Shown one piece after another: positions 49,152 through 61,274 of a stretch of DNA of 64,000 nucleotides (positions are counted from its first letter, which is position 1; each line of letters opens with the position of its first letter). Origin of the DNA: Spirodela intermedia (lineage: Eukaryota; Streptophyta; Magnoliopsida; Alismatales; Araceae). The translations under genes and the position numbers were made by a program. Below the pieces are notes generated by a model. It did no database searches, was not told where the DNA came from, and saw only the letters and a list, made by a program, of their open reading frames with translations. Where the stretch lies: contig LR746275.1 in the NCBI GenBank assembly GCA_902729315.2, forward strand, positions 2,016,501 to 2,080,500, in the 5' to 3' direction.

Positions 49152-49480
49152 AATGTTAGCCTAGTACTAGTAGATTGATTGGCCACTGGGCCTAGCATAT
49201 GTCCTCAAAAAGAAATATGCCCAGTCATAGAAAGTGGACTAGTAATTTAACACACCATCATGAAGTTTAATGTACAAAAATGGATATGTGAGGGGAGAGA
49301 ACGGGTCTCTTGACAATTTAGGGTTAGCCATGGGAGAGTGAGGGTCTCTCAAACTCTTTCAAACCTTAGGGTTTTACCCTGTTATCTAATCTTGAGTTCT
49401 CATCTTGTCATCACTCCTTTTCTCCCATTAAATCTTCCATCTTAGAGTCATTAGAAATTGGTATTAGAGTTAGTATGAGT
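49152..49480 (+). mobile_element. possible second LTR remnant with primer-site-like motif
   Basis: Near 49458-49471 the sequence TTGGTATTAGAGTTAG resembles the tRNA-iMet primer-binding site TGGTATCAGAGC, with C-to-T changes typical of decayed methylated elements. The preceding 300 bp begins TGTTAGCC near 49152 and could be an LTR of a second, nested or older element. No partner copy was found in the window. Confidence 0.3.
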
Positions 49481-52400
49481 CTAAAGGTGAGTGACAATTG
49501 TCTAGAAGTGGTGGAAGAAGACATGTGTACTGATGTGACTTAATTATTATATAATAAATCACATAAATTTTAAATTTCTAAAACTAGATAATATTAATTT
49601 TTTACTTTTAAAAAGTATTATATAATAATAAATCAATTATAATTCGATAAAAGGTATCAAAAATAGTGAAAAAGTTTACAAGTCGATCATAGGGATCTAA
49701 GATAATATATGATAATATTTTATTTTTTTCAAAAAATATCATTTTTTATGATTTTTAGACTAAATGATGAAAAGAAAATATATTTAAAAATTCATTAAAA
49801 ATTGGGTGCAGACATCAAGATGACATCAAGATGACATCAAGTCCCAAAAAACGTGGTTCAAATAAAAAAAGAGTTATGTTTGGCAATTCTTATATAAACG
49901 ATTATAGATGATTTAATTAATCAAATTAAAATATGTAAAAGGTAGAAGAACGATAATTAAATTAAGAAGGTTTTCATAATTAAAAATCACATAAAATATT
50001 ATTAATTAAATATAAATTAAGTTTAAAATAAGAAAGGTTGAGTTCTAACTTTAAGGTAATAATCGTTAGAATTATTATGTTTAGAAAAATTATCATGTGT
50101 TGTTTATGACCTCAAAAGTTCTTTTTGGACATATACTACATAATCAATCTCTAGATTTTTGTACAAAGTCTACATATTAATGAAATGAGTTGACGAATCA
50201 TCTCTCGTAGTTGTCACTTAGTGGAATAAAAAAATAATAACTTTCAAATATCTATTAGTTGTCACATGATGGAGATGAGTTGGAAAAGGTACATCATATC
50301 TTAAAGAGTTTTATCCTCATGTCCACTTAGTAAGAAGAAACTCTTCATCGTATTTAATAAGTTTTCAGAAGGTGGTGACTCATCTCCTAATAGATTGTTC
50401 TTTTCTCAACAATGACTTACTCGTCAAACAATCGGATATTACTTACTTGATGGATTCACAATCTTTTAATTTAATAGAACTGAATAGTTGGTAATGATGC
50501 CCTATTAAAAAAACACGTTGACAACATTTTTTTTTATAATTGAACGATTCTAGTGACTTAGTTGACTAGTGTTCTGTAAGAAAATCATAATTTAATCATA
50601 TAAAGAATATGAGTTTTAGCTCTTGTGAGATCCGAACCTTCGCCATTCATCTATTTATGTGTGAGAGAGGTAATTAATTACACTTATATCTTTACCTAGT
50701 GACATCACAAAGGTGATTCATTCTCATATATCAGGGGAATTATAAGTATATAAAATTATATAAAACTTACCTAGGGGTGATGATGTGCCTTTAGTCCCAC
50801 ATCAATTACTTTTAATTATTTTATATACATATATAGTAATACAACTTTCTTCTATCAATATTGTCTTCACACTCATAGTTCTATATAATTATGCTTCCTA
50901 CTTGTTTACGGTCTCAACTAGCTAATAAGTCTCCTCATTTTTTATATATATTTATTTTGTTTTATTTTATTGTAGTTTATCTCAAAAATATTACTATATA
51001 AATTATATAAAATAATATAAAATAACCTAATTACTAAAAAATCACATTAATTAATGAAAAATTAAATTGCATGATATAATATAAATAGAATTCTATTTAT
51101 TATGAGTTAAGGCTTAAAATATATTATTAGTTAATTATTAACTCATGATAATTAAGGATTAAATGTTAGTCCAAATAGAGTAAAAGTTAGCCCACATACT
51201 CAATCACGTAATGTAGTAGACGAATTAAATGAAAGTCTAATTCATTTGATTCAATAGAAAAAAGGTAATAAGAGAACTAACCAAGTGTCTCTACACAAAT
51301 ATGAGTATACATGATAGTCTAAATAGAAGTACTCCAATGAGATTAAACACTATTCTAGAACCATAAGCACAACTATATAGAAATTAAAAGAGAGGCTCAT
51401 TTAAAAATACTGATGTTCAACGAGGAAAATCCAACATAATGTATGTCTCAACTAGAGTTTTACTTTAAGTTAGATAGGACTGTAGAATGTGACAATATTC
51501 TCACAATTGTAATGAAGAGTTTGATGCACTCTCAACTTTTCTTTTGAACATTCCAACACTCATCCTTGATAACACATTTTTCAGTAGATTAAAGAAAGAG
51601 ATTGTAACATAGATCAGTATGTTTAAATTAATCAACCATCTAGATATGATGAATCTTGCACAAATGATAGAAGAGCATCTTTCCACATGATGGGATGCAT
51701 AGAGGAAAACCTTTCAAAAGGAGATGACATATTTTCAAGTGAACGAAAGACAATTAGAGCAACTAAGAGGTATGTAACTTGTAATGGAGTTTACACCATG
51801 TTGAAATGGCAACTCACCACAGATCAAAAGAAAATAGAAGACATGCCCATTTAATATAGATAGAATTGTAAACAAGAAAGACAAATGACTTATTTTTATT
51901 ATAACAAAAAATTTGGGTCATACCACATGTGTAAAAATAATTGTAAATTTTAATTGTCAAATACTATGAAGAATAATGTGAGCAACCACCTAAAGTGGAA
52001 GGGAAAATCTTAAAAGGTATCACTAAAGATATACTCTCATCTCAAGAGTATTTATCCTTAATTGTATCATGAGATTGAGAACAAGGATCAAATATTGTAC
52101 ATAAATGAAAAGTGAGACTTTGTCACACATGTTGACACAAGTTATTTTGTACCCAAGTTTGTTTTGATAATATAAATGAAAAGTTAATTTATATCAAATC
52201 ATTGAATATTGATAGTTATCTACACATATCACTAATATGACTCAAATATTCAAAATGATTAATATGGTAATTATAGAATTATGTTTCATGATTTTATGAT
52301 CATATCACTAAAAATCAAATACAAAGTGTTAGTTATTGAGATCAAGTGATTCTTCTTATTAAGAATATATGATCAATAAAAATTATCTATCGAAGAATTA

Positions 52401-54846
52401 TTCTCAAATGAAATGATAATTATATGGTTAAAATACTATAAGAAAAGCATGCAGATAATTTTATCTTTGATTACATATTACTTTATTCACGATATGTAGT
52501 ATCTAGCACTTTGAAATAATAATAGACATGTTCTCTATAATTTATCGAGAATTAATCATCAAAAGAGTTAAAAAAAAAAAAAGAAGAGATATTTAAGCTT
52601 TGAACACAACATCTTGACAATCACATGTCAATTACTTATGTCAATGAAAAGTTAATGAAACCTTGATGATTTAGATCCAATCTAGACATCTAACTATTTA
52701 AAATTATGAAACTTTAATTGAAATTTAAATAAAAATAGATGAGAAAATAAAAAGATTTGAAGTTTGGAAGGTTCAAAGGTTATTACTACACATTCTAGAA
52801 AACAACAAGTATTTAAATAAAGATTTTGAATGTTGAAGATCCTATAAAATCAAGAAATTATTAGAAGACAAAGGCTCATGGATCAAAAACTTGTTGAACA
52901 TATGAAGATTCTATCAATCCTCTTAAGATATTCCAATTGTGATAATGCATTATTTTTATGTGCGAAGTAAGGTAAAATTAAGGTGAAAGTCATTTGATTT
53001 CAAAAAAATTAACATAATTTGGTCATATTTTTTATTTAAAACCTTTTGTTATTTTTTGGATATTTTTTATCATTTATGTCGAATTTTTATGGCAAGTTAC
53101 ATTGACGTGATATATATTGACACATGACTTGATTGTTGTGTTGATTAATGACACATGACCTAAACCCTATGTTGATCTTTTTATGGACACACAATTTGGG
53201 CACTAAAAAGAGAACATGAAACACTAAAATAAAAATATTTTTATTGAGTGTTTATTTTTCTAACATGTCTTATTTAAGTTTTTCTTATATTTTCCAAGGT
53301 GCCTCTAGAGTGAAAATAATGAAAAAATATGGAGGAAGTAAGTCATATGAAAGAATAGAGATCTAGATTAGTTTCTAGAGTGATTCACAATGATCATCAA
53401 CCTTTCTCTAAATTTTTATTTTAAGCATTAGTTTCTTTTCTCTCTTTTCTTCCACCTAGGTGACATGCATTGAATATAAAGAGCTCTTTTCTCATTTTTA
53501 TTTTATTCTTCTCATTCTCTTGGTTGAGAAACAAGAGAAGGAGAGGGCCTTCATTTCATGTATTTACAATTGGGATTTCAATTCAATTTCCATTTATATA
53601 GTTTAGTGCATTTTGTTATTTTTGTCTATGGTAACAAACTAGTGAAAGGGAAGACTATCATTCTGGTCCTTACAATTTCTTTGTAATTCAACCTTTTAAC
53701 TTAAGGTTTTCAAGGACTCTTCTATGTGACAAACATGAGTCTAAGTATTATTTCTAGTATTTCTTTCCATTCAAAAGCACACTTTCTTTTGTTTCTCCCT
53801 CAATGATGACCATGGTAGCTTTTATTTTTATTACTTTACATTTCATTTAGAATCTATTCTAATTATCTCATAGCCTTCTTCAAATCAATAGAGTTTACTT
53901 TGTCAATAATCATACTTCTCACCATTCCACATCTTATTTTCAAATCTACTCCCTTTCACTCATGAATTACTCTTCTCATAATTAAATTCATCATTTATCT
54001 TCTTGAAAAGGTTGAGAGAATCAAACATATGAAATCAAATATCATAAAAGACTAAAAATCAAAATAGAGAATATTTCTTCACTTATCTCAACTCTTTTCT
54101 TTTTATTGTTTTTTTTTTTGTATCATCCCTTTTGTTAGAAAATTAGAAAATCATTAAATACAAATATCACTATCCCTAAGGGTCGACCTTAACATAACAT
54201 TAATACTAAAATCCATCTCAAGAGTTCAATTTTAAATATTGAAATTTACATGTATTAAGCACTATGATTAATGCATGATCAAACATCAAGCAGCATCATT
54301 ACATGATAACATTGTATCATCTTCTCTAGCTGATTGTTGCTCTCTATTAAGCCCTAAAGTAATTGGGTAGTGTAGGGAGAATAATTTGGGTGAAGACATG
54401 AGGTGTTGGTTGCCAATTTTAGTCATAAAAGGGTTGAGTCTCCAAGGAGATGAACTTGAATTGTTAGGTAGTTGAGCCCGTAAACATCATCTTATATTTC
54501 TTAAGAGAAATAGTGAATATCAAAAGAAAGTTTCATCTAGAATTGGACATAGTTGGGTGAGGAGAGAACCAATGTAAAAAAATTATGTTCTTGGTAAGAG
54601 AGAGTCAAGAGACCTTATCAAGTGACATGATTTTGATTAAAATGAAAAAACATCATAAATATCAAAAACTCTAGTTCACCTCCCTCTTTGTATTTCATAT
54701 AGTTTTATTCTTCTAACACCATCTACATCCATTATAATTATTGAATATATATGAGAAGAATTGACAATAAACTTCATTGAAGTGTTGTCCAAGTCATGCC
54801 TATAACTCTATGATGGTGGTGGTGAATCAACTTAGTAGGTATGCAG

Positions 54847-55336
54847 CTTCATACCTCTCAAGCATCTTTAGATCACAATTGAGGTAACAATTTATTTTTT
54901 TAACATATTATTCATTTCCATGAGTTACCTCTCACTATAATAATTGACCAAAATTAAATATTTATGAGCTATTTTTTGTTTGAGCTTTTCAAATTACATG
55001 ACATGAAATTCAACCATGCCACATCCTATCACTCCTAGATAGATGTTTAAGTTTATTTACATTATTTCTTAAGTGACTTCATACTTCTCAAACATCCTTA
55101 CATCACAACTAAGGTAGCAATATTATTTATTTAATATATTATTCATTTGCATGGGTTACCTCTCACTATAATAATTGACCAAAATCAAATATTTATGAGC
55201 TAATTTATTTTTTAGCTTTTCAAATTGCATGACATGAAATTCAACCATACCACATCGTATCACTCCTAGATAGATGGTTAGTTGAAAGTGATAAACTCTT
55301 GCATTTAAGTTTATTTACATTATTTCTTAAGTGACT
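54847..55336. repeat. ~230-bp tandem duplication inside the retrotransposon
   Basis: Copies at 54847-55078 and 55077-55336 share CTTCATAC, CTCTCACTATAATAATTGACC, AAATATTTATGAGCTA, GACATGAAATTCAACCAT, ATCACTCCTAGATAGATG and TTATTTCTTAAGTGACT. The right copy has about 28 extra bases after GATAGATGG. The copies are clearly closer to each other than the two LTRs are. Confidence 0.85.
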
Positions 55337-55997
55337 AGTCTCAAAGGAGAACCAAGTGACTATCATGGGTCTAGTATTAGTTTGTACAACATATTTTTCA
55401 TCTACTAAATTCATTTATGTCAAAATCATATATGACAAGGACCCTATCATTATTAGTGCAATTTAACACCCAAACAACGAGTGCAATTGGAAGAGAGCAA
55501 TATTTGCATGAAAGTGATGTCATTCTAAAATAGTTGAAACAACACATAAGCATAAGAAAACTCAAGTTGATGGCATATACCATGAAGTACATCATATGGT
55601 CAAAGAATGAATTTATATCAAGCTCAATCCTAGTGGCTGCAATCACTCACTTGCTATTAAAATGAGAAACTTGTTCCACCATACTTTGGTCGTTATCAAA
55701 TTATGGAAAAGATCGATATAGTCATCTATTAATTAAAACTCTCATCTACCATATAAATTCACCCTATTTTTCATATCTGCAACTTAAGAAAGCTCTGGAT
55801 GCAAGACCACAACCTACAACTTCATATAATACTAAATGTCAAGTTCAACTAAGCCATTGGTCCCTAGAAGATCTTCGTGATATGTCACACCACTAAGGGT
55901 ATAGAAGTGCTGATCTACTAGAATGTAACCCATTGGGGAGTCAGTGACATCCTCAAAGTGGCATCACCTTGAAAACAGTGTCTTTGTTGGAGGGGAG

Positions 55998-56292
55998 TAA
56001 TCATAGGCTTCTAGTGGGCCTGACATACTTTAGACAAGGAAAAGAGCCCAAAAGGACCCAATAACTCTCCATTCATGAAGACTTAGTGAGCGACTATGAA
56101 ATATTTTCCCAATTAAAGGAAAGTGGTAGGGTTGTGATCGAATGAGAGGTTGAGGACATAGCCTCTCGAATGACCACTCCAAGTTAAAGGGTTCTTATGA
56201 ACCCCAAGCTCTATTTTCTATTTCTTAGATCTTATATTTAAATATCTATTTCCCTTTCTTCTCTTGTTCTTTACTGTCTTGTAATTATTACA
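55998..56292 (+). repeat. putative 3' LTR
   Basis: This is the right member of the direct-repeat pair, directly after GGAGGGGAG. It begins TA instead of TG, which a G-to-A change would explain, and ends ACA. Confidence 0.5.
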
Positions 56293-57042
56293 AACTGATA
56301 TCCTATTAGATTTCAATATTAAGGATGTAATACAGGACAAATATTAAGAACACATCTCAATATCAAGTGCCTCATTTATCACTTGACATTGATTTCAAAC
56401 ATTTGATAACGTCTAAGCTACATGAAGAACAAAAGCTTTAAGAAACTAGAGTCAAAACATGAACTAACTATGGCCAATAAGCAGCGTTATGAAATAATCA
56501 CAAGAGGCATGCATTATTTCAATAATAATTTATCAATTTTGTTTTAAGGATAGTTAATTTGCTTGTTTGGATAGTATTTGTCCAAATTCACCATTATCTC
56601 AACTAAAAAAATTATATTTTAACAATCGGCTTGTTGCCCTTATCAAATTGAGGGCAAACGCCCACAGAAAGTCTCACTTTGGGTCCTGAAAGGTTGCTCG
56701 GATTTATTCCCGGTCTACTCCTTGGCTCCAAATTCGTTATAAGATAGTGACCCTGTGAAACAAAAATATAAGAAATCAATTTACCATGCCACATGGAAGA
56801 CTTTTCCCCCTTTTTTACACACTAATATTTCATTAATCTCTTTGAGAGATATTTAGTCGCCGGATGATCCTTTTCTGCCGTCAAGTCAAATGAAGAGCAT
56901 TGGTGTGAAAAACAATCAGACATCGGTTAACTGTACCAGACAACACCATTTGCTGCCTTGGCATCTAGATGTGTTGAAACTTCTGGACTATGTTTCGGTG
57001 ATGCTTGGTTGACAGTTGTATCTTTCTTGTAGTCAGGTAAAA
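56293..57042. other. spacer without recognised gene
   Basis: AT-rich spacer right of the retrotransposon. A minus-strand 60-codon frame at 56612-56794 follows a plausible TTTCACAG acceptor and could be an alternative exon of the small transcription unit at 57043-57631. It has no family features. Confidence 0.3.
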
Positions 57043-57631
57043 TTAAGCACATGGCATTGCTCTCCCGAGTTCAGTTAGAGGCGATCGCATCGAAGTCATA
57101 CTAGCTGGACAAATTCTGGCATCATACCCTGTTAACAGAAGATCAGCCAACTGGTGTCGCATAAAATGGTCAGAAATAAAAGAAGTCATCCAAGGAATCT
57201 ATTCACACCAAAAAATAATGTTCAGCATAATCTCACGATTCTACGAAAAAAATTGCTCGCGAAGAGAGCAGAAGGCAATCATAATGAAGAATGTCGCGAG
57301 GATCTTTTTGAGACAGGCCTCAGATTAGCATTATGGCACATTCATCTTCGCCAAAAGCAACCTCAGGTAAATTAACCTGATGCGCAAAAATTGCTTCGGC
57401 TCATGCCACTCGCTATCATCAACGCCACAGATTCACGCGTTGAAAGTTGAAAAGGAAAAAGAAAATCCGTTCTTCGAAATGATAGAAGAAACAAGACACA
57501 TCGATTAAAGCCGAGTAAACCAAAGAAGCCCCCAGGAAAAACCTGTACACGGCGACACCAATCTCACCTGCGAGCATGCCGCTCTTCGGAGGGATAGAAA
57601 CGCAGGCACCGGGGAAGACAGGGGAATACAT
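57043..57631 (-). CDS. candidate small two-exon gene (49 residues), unknown
   Basis: A minus-strand ATG at 57631 opens MYSPVFPGACVSIPPKSGM. It is interrupted by a strong CAG|GTGAGA donor (exon end 57568). An acceptor TTAACAG at 57129 continues in phase to a TAA at 57043 (exon 57128-57043). Support for a real transcription unit includes a telo-box (AAACCCTAA on the minus strand, 57699-57707) and a clean GC-rich 5' region (57640-57840). The 49-residue protein matches nothing I know, and the second exon is short enough to be open by chance. It could instead be the 5' part of a noncoding RNA or of a gene with other exons. Confidence 0.25.
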
Positions 57632-58345
57632 AAAAACATCCAAATCGGATAAGAGAAAGCTTTCTTCGGATAGATCGAGAGAGATCGGGGCGTAGGGATT
57701 AGGGTTTCTCCACTTCCGCCTTCCCGAGAAAACCCGGGGCCAAGAAGGATCAGGGTTTCTATTGGGGGATCGGAGAGAAGTACTGTATAGAAAGAAAGAA
57801 AGCTCCGTCGGCTTTCGGATTCTTCGCAACCCAAGAAGGATCCAAACCCATTACCGATATCGGTTATAAATGACTTTGTATAAAATAGTGGGGCCCAACG
57901 TCTCTCTCTCTCTCTCTCTCTCTTCCCAGGGAGGGAACTGAACTAGTCGACGTGGGATGATTAGGATGTTCACATCTATTGCCACGTGTCTGACACATAA
58001 ATCAATCCCAAAACGCCCATTTGGACGGTAGCGATACGAATTTTTAGAATTTTTGTTAATTATAGTTTTGAAATAAAATAATTAGTCAAAATTGATCTCA
58101 CTTGTAGCTGAAGAAGACTGCTAATAATATATTAACAAAATTGGGATCTGGACCCGGAAATATTGAATGGACCGTATCTCTCTCTCTATCTATCTCTCGC
58201 TCTCTCGCTCTCCATCTCTCTATCCTCTCTCTCGTTCTCTCTATCCCTCTCTCTCTCGTTCTCTCCACCCCTCTCTCTCGCTCTCTCTCTCCCTCGCTCT
58301 CTATCTCTCTCTCTATATCTCTCTCTCACTCTCTCTATCTCTCTT

Positions 58346-58384
<39 letters not shown>

Positions 58385-59169
58385 CTCTCTCTCTCGCTCT
58401 CTCTATCTCTCTTTCTCTCGCTCTCTATCTCTCTCTCTCTATCCTCTCTCTCGTTCTCTCTATCCCTCTCTCTCTCGCTCTCTCTATCTCTCTCTCTCTC
58501 TCTCTCGCTCTCTCTATCTCTCTCTCTCTCTCTCGCTCTCTATCTCTGTCTCTCTGTCCCATTGCTCTCTACCTCTCTCTCTGTCCCATTCTCTCTGTTT
58601 ACGCACATATCTGCCCATCAATGCTTATCTGTTCTTCAACTTCTCGGTTGCCTCCTCCAGAGAAAGGTATCCGTTGCACGGCGGCGCCGCCGGTGGCAAC
58701 AAGACGCATTTAACGGCTCGGCCTGGTCGTTTTCCGGCAAGTTATTCAAGGTGCATCTGCCGGCCGGTAGGCCTACCAGCGGCGGAGCAGAGCCCGCCCC
58801 GGACACTTCTCTGGCATTAAAAATTGCCGTATGATGTCCTAGCGACGGCTGGATCTCAGCAGGTCTGTCGCCGGAAGCCTAATCCCGGTCGGCTTCTTCC
58901 TCATTTCGGTGCATGGAGGAGCGGTGGAAGAGGCTACTTTAGGTGATACGACAGCGTCGGAACTGATGTTGCTAGTTCCCTGTCTGAGTTGGACATCCCC
59001 GAGAGAGACGGGAGCTGTCTTCATCTACTGTCATAAAGACTTAACGCCCCGACCCATCGCCGGAAAACGCCATTAAAGTCGGCGTTGAGCTCGGAGACCG
59101 CTCCCTTCCCCTCCGCACTATAAACATGGGGCCTCCCCTTCGACTCCTCCTCCACCCCCGCCCTTCTGC
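57632..59169. promoter_or_regulatory. divergent spacer with G-box and long CT tract
   Basis: Between the candidate small minus gene and the plus-strand CASP-like gene lie a telo-box (57699-57707), a CT run (57900-57923), GCCACGTGTC near 57980-57989 (G-box/ABRE-type), the 420-bp CT-rich tract (58168-58585) and GC-rich DNA to the CASP-like start. Frames inside the CT tract encode only Ser/Leu repeats. Confidence 0.4.
58168..58585. repeat. ~420-bp CT-rich (polypyrimidine) tract
   Basis: CT dinucleotides are interrupted at intervals by CGCT, TATCT, CC or GTTCT, with partial higher-order units (TCTCTCTCGCTCTCTCTATC recurs several times). It begins about 1 kb and ends about 585 bp 5' of the CASP-like start codon. 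Confidence 0.92.
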
Positions 59170-59935
59170 ATGGAGTCCACCGAGAAGGCGGCGCTACCGC
59201 CGACGAACCTCGCCCTCCGGCTGGCGATGGTTTCGACGGCCGCCGTGTCGCTCGCCGTCGTGCTCTCCAGCAACCAGAAAAAGCTGGTCTCCTCACCGCT
59301 GCTGTCCTCTCCCGCTGCCTACGAGGCCAAGTTTACATACTCTTCCGCCATAATGTGAGCTCAGGGAAGACATGGTTCTTCTTCTTCTTATTCTTACTCC
59401 GGGAGATTCCATCAAGCTTCTTGAAGGAGCCCTCCTCCTCTGCAAACCCTAATGGCCCTCATGGCTCTTCCTAATGCAGCTACTCTCTGGCCGCCACCGC
59501 TGCCGGTCTCCTACACGGCGTCCTCACGGCGGCGGTCGTCTTCTTCCGCCGAAAGGCGGCGCCCTCCCGGCTGCTGCTACAGCTAGCCTTTGCCGACGCG
59601 GTAACCATCTTAATTCATTTAAATATATTTATTAAATTATATTATATCAACAGAAAATTATGAGTGAATACGTCGGATTATTAATGATACACGTGTTATT
59701 TTAAAATGTCCAGCTGGCGGCAGCCGTGATGGGCTCTGCCACGGGGGCCTTGAGCGCCATTGGATACCTGGCTCTGAGGGGGAATTCGCACGTGGGTTGG
59801 AGTCGCGTGTGCAACATATTCGACAAATACTGTTGGCACGTGGGAATCACGATCGTCCTCTCTCTCGCTGCCACGTGGATACTCCTCGCGCTCGTCCTCT
59901 CCTCCACCTACTCTCTCCACCGCCGCTGCCGTTGA
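59170..59935 (+). CDS. CASP-like protein (CASPL), four-helix membrane protein
   Basis: Three exons, 59170-59354, 59480-59600 and 59714-59935, join in phase (AT|C, then GCG|CTG) to give 175 residues. Four hydrophobic segments are visible: about 14-34 (LALRLAMVSTAAVSLAVVLS), 62-83, 93-125 and 145-170. The first segment carries the conserved Arg (LRLAM) and the third the conserved Asp (LAFADALAAA), the usual signature of the CASP domain. The loop between segments 3 and 4 has WSRVCNIFDKYC with two Cys. CASPs scaffold the Casparian strip; CASP-like members localise to plasma-membrane domains in many tissues (family knowledge). The specific site of action here is unknown. The intron at 59601-59713 is short. 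Confidence 0.9.
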
Positions 59936-60956
59936 ACCACGATCGCATAAATTACATTCATACCTCCAAATCGTTCCGATCTGTAATGATGTACCCTTCA
60001 GTATCTTTTCTGTCATCATCTCTCTCTCTGTCTCTGTCTCTCTCTCTCTCTCTCTTGCTTTCAAGAGAAGTCTGGATAATGGGCTTTAGGATAGACCCCT
60101 AATGGACTGGGCTTATTCTGTTTTTGGGCCTACTACTGAACGCAAATGGGTCGACAGACTAACATATTTTATGGAGCATTATCCTCTGACTAACATATAA
60201 AATAATATTTTATATTCCAAATTGTCACATTCGGAAAAAAAGTGTTTTGCCTTTAAAAAAATAAATTTCTCCATAAATCAAATAAGGAAAATGAGCTTAC
60301 CCCCTCTAATTTTTCCCCATATATGCGCATGTTATATTTTTAATTATAATAAAGAGTATTAGCATTTTTTGTTGACCTATAATCAACCACAATGTCTCGA
60401 AATTGTTAAATATATATATTTTTTAAATCAAGATATTATATACATAATGGATGGTAAAATATGCTTACGTGTAAGATTTTTAGACTACTGTGCTAAGAGC
60501 AGATAATTATAATGCTATTAATATAGTATTCTTAGCTAATAATAAACTAATATATATTATACTTAAATGGTGCTAGAAAATAAATTCATATCACATACCG
60601 AAATAAAATTTCTTAGAGATCATTCATTTATTGGAATTTATATGTACTTTTTAAATTACAAATTTACCTTATTTTATGAATTTAAATACACAAATACGCG
60701 TATTAAAAGTCAAATGCTTAAAGGGTATATTTAAAAGGTATTATAGTATTTGATAAAATTATATTCCGGTAAGAAACCCGATAAGTAGCCTTTTTCCATC
60801 GTCCCCATTCCCACGTTATAAAACCCTAGCAGAGACGACCCCCGCTTAAAACCCCAGCAGCCTACCAGGGTTCGTTCCTCTTCCACTGCCTGTCTTCACT
60901 GCCGGCGCCGCCAGCCGGGGATCGTCCGGAGGATCAAGGGAGAAGTCGTAGAGGAG
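59936..60956. promoter_or_regulatory. NOP58 promoter with telo-box and site II-like motifs
   Basis: AT-rich spacer contains GGGCTT and GGGCCT boxes near 60107 and 60128 and a CT run at 60022-60057. A telo-box AAACCCTA lies at 60821-60828, directly before the probable transcription start. A noncoding first exon appears to end at 60956 (GGAG|GTGAGT), with its acceptor CTACAG at 61254. Telo-box plus site II is the typical promoter pairing of plant ribosome-biogenesis genes, in keeping with the gene that follows. Confidence 0.55.
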
Positions 60957-61254
60957 GTGAGTGGTGCCCTTCCTCCATGAACCTGGGAAAGATTTCTCCT
61001 AGGTAGAGCGAGAGGCAGGAATCCGCTGTCTGTGTGAGACTCCTGCTCGTATGTACTGTTCGCCGCTCTCCTCCATTTAGGAGGTGAACCGGCGTATGAG
61101 TGCCCTAGAGCGATATTCCTCGACTTTGTTTTAGGAAGATACATTGAGTAATACGCGTATGGTTTTTCATTTGTTCGTAAGAGCAGATTGATTACTCGTT
61201 CTATGTGCTCCCGTCGGTGTGATGATTCGTTTTTTACATATTTTTTTTCTACAG
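60957..61254 (+). other. 5' UTR intron of NOP58
   Basis: The donor GGAG|GTGAGT at 60956/60957 and the acceptor TTTTTTTCTACAG at 61254 frame a 298-bp intron directly before the coding exon (ATG 61275). Leader introns are common in plant housekeeping genes. The assignment rests on splice motifs only. Confidence 0.55.
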
Positions 61255-61274
61255 GTGCCTTGTTTCGAGGCTAG

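Larger units (their letters stand above)
48432..56292 (+). mobile_element. decayed LTR retrotransposon, possibly Ty1/copia-like
   Basis: Two diverged direct repeats of about 300 bp flank 7.3 kb of AT-rich, stop-riddled DNA: 48432-48746 and 55998-56292. Shared landmarks in the same order are the start TGATTATAAGG / TAATCATAGG, GAAGACTTAGTGAG or AAGTCTTAGTGAG, ATTAAA(A)G(G)AAA, TAG(A/G)GTTGTGATC, ACCACTC, CCTCAAACT / CCCAAGCT CTATTTT, and TTTCTCTTTCTCCTCG / TTTCCCTTTCTTCTC. GGAGGGGAG, a polypurine-tract-like run, immediately precedes the right copy. A relic of a CCHC-knuckle-like reading (YYNKKFGSYHMC) occurs near 51894 on the plus strand. No frame above about 120 codons survives. No target-site duplication was found, so exact ends are uncertain. 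Confidence 0.6.

Noticed and set aside
58141-58834. Three overlapping plus frames of about 190-220 codons rich in Ser/Leu/Arg
   Set aside because: All three frames are open simultaneously over a CT repeat, so this reflects composition and not coding.
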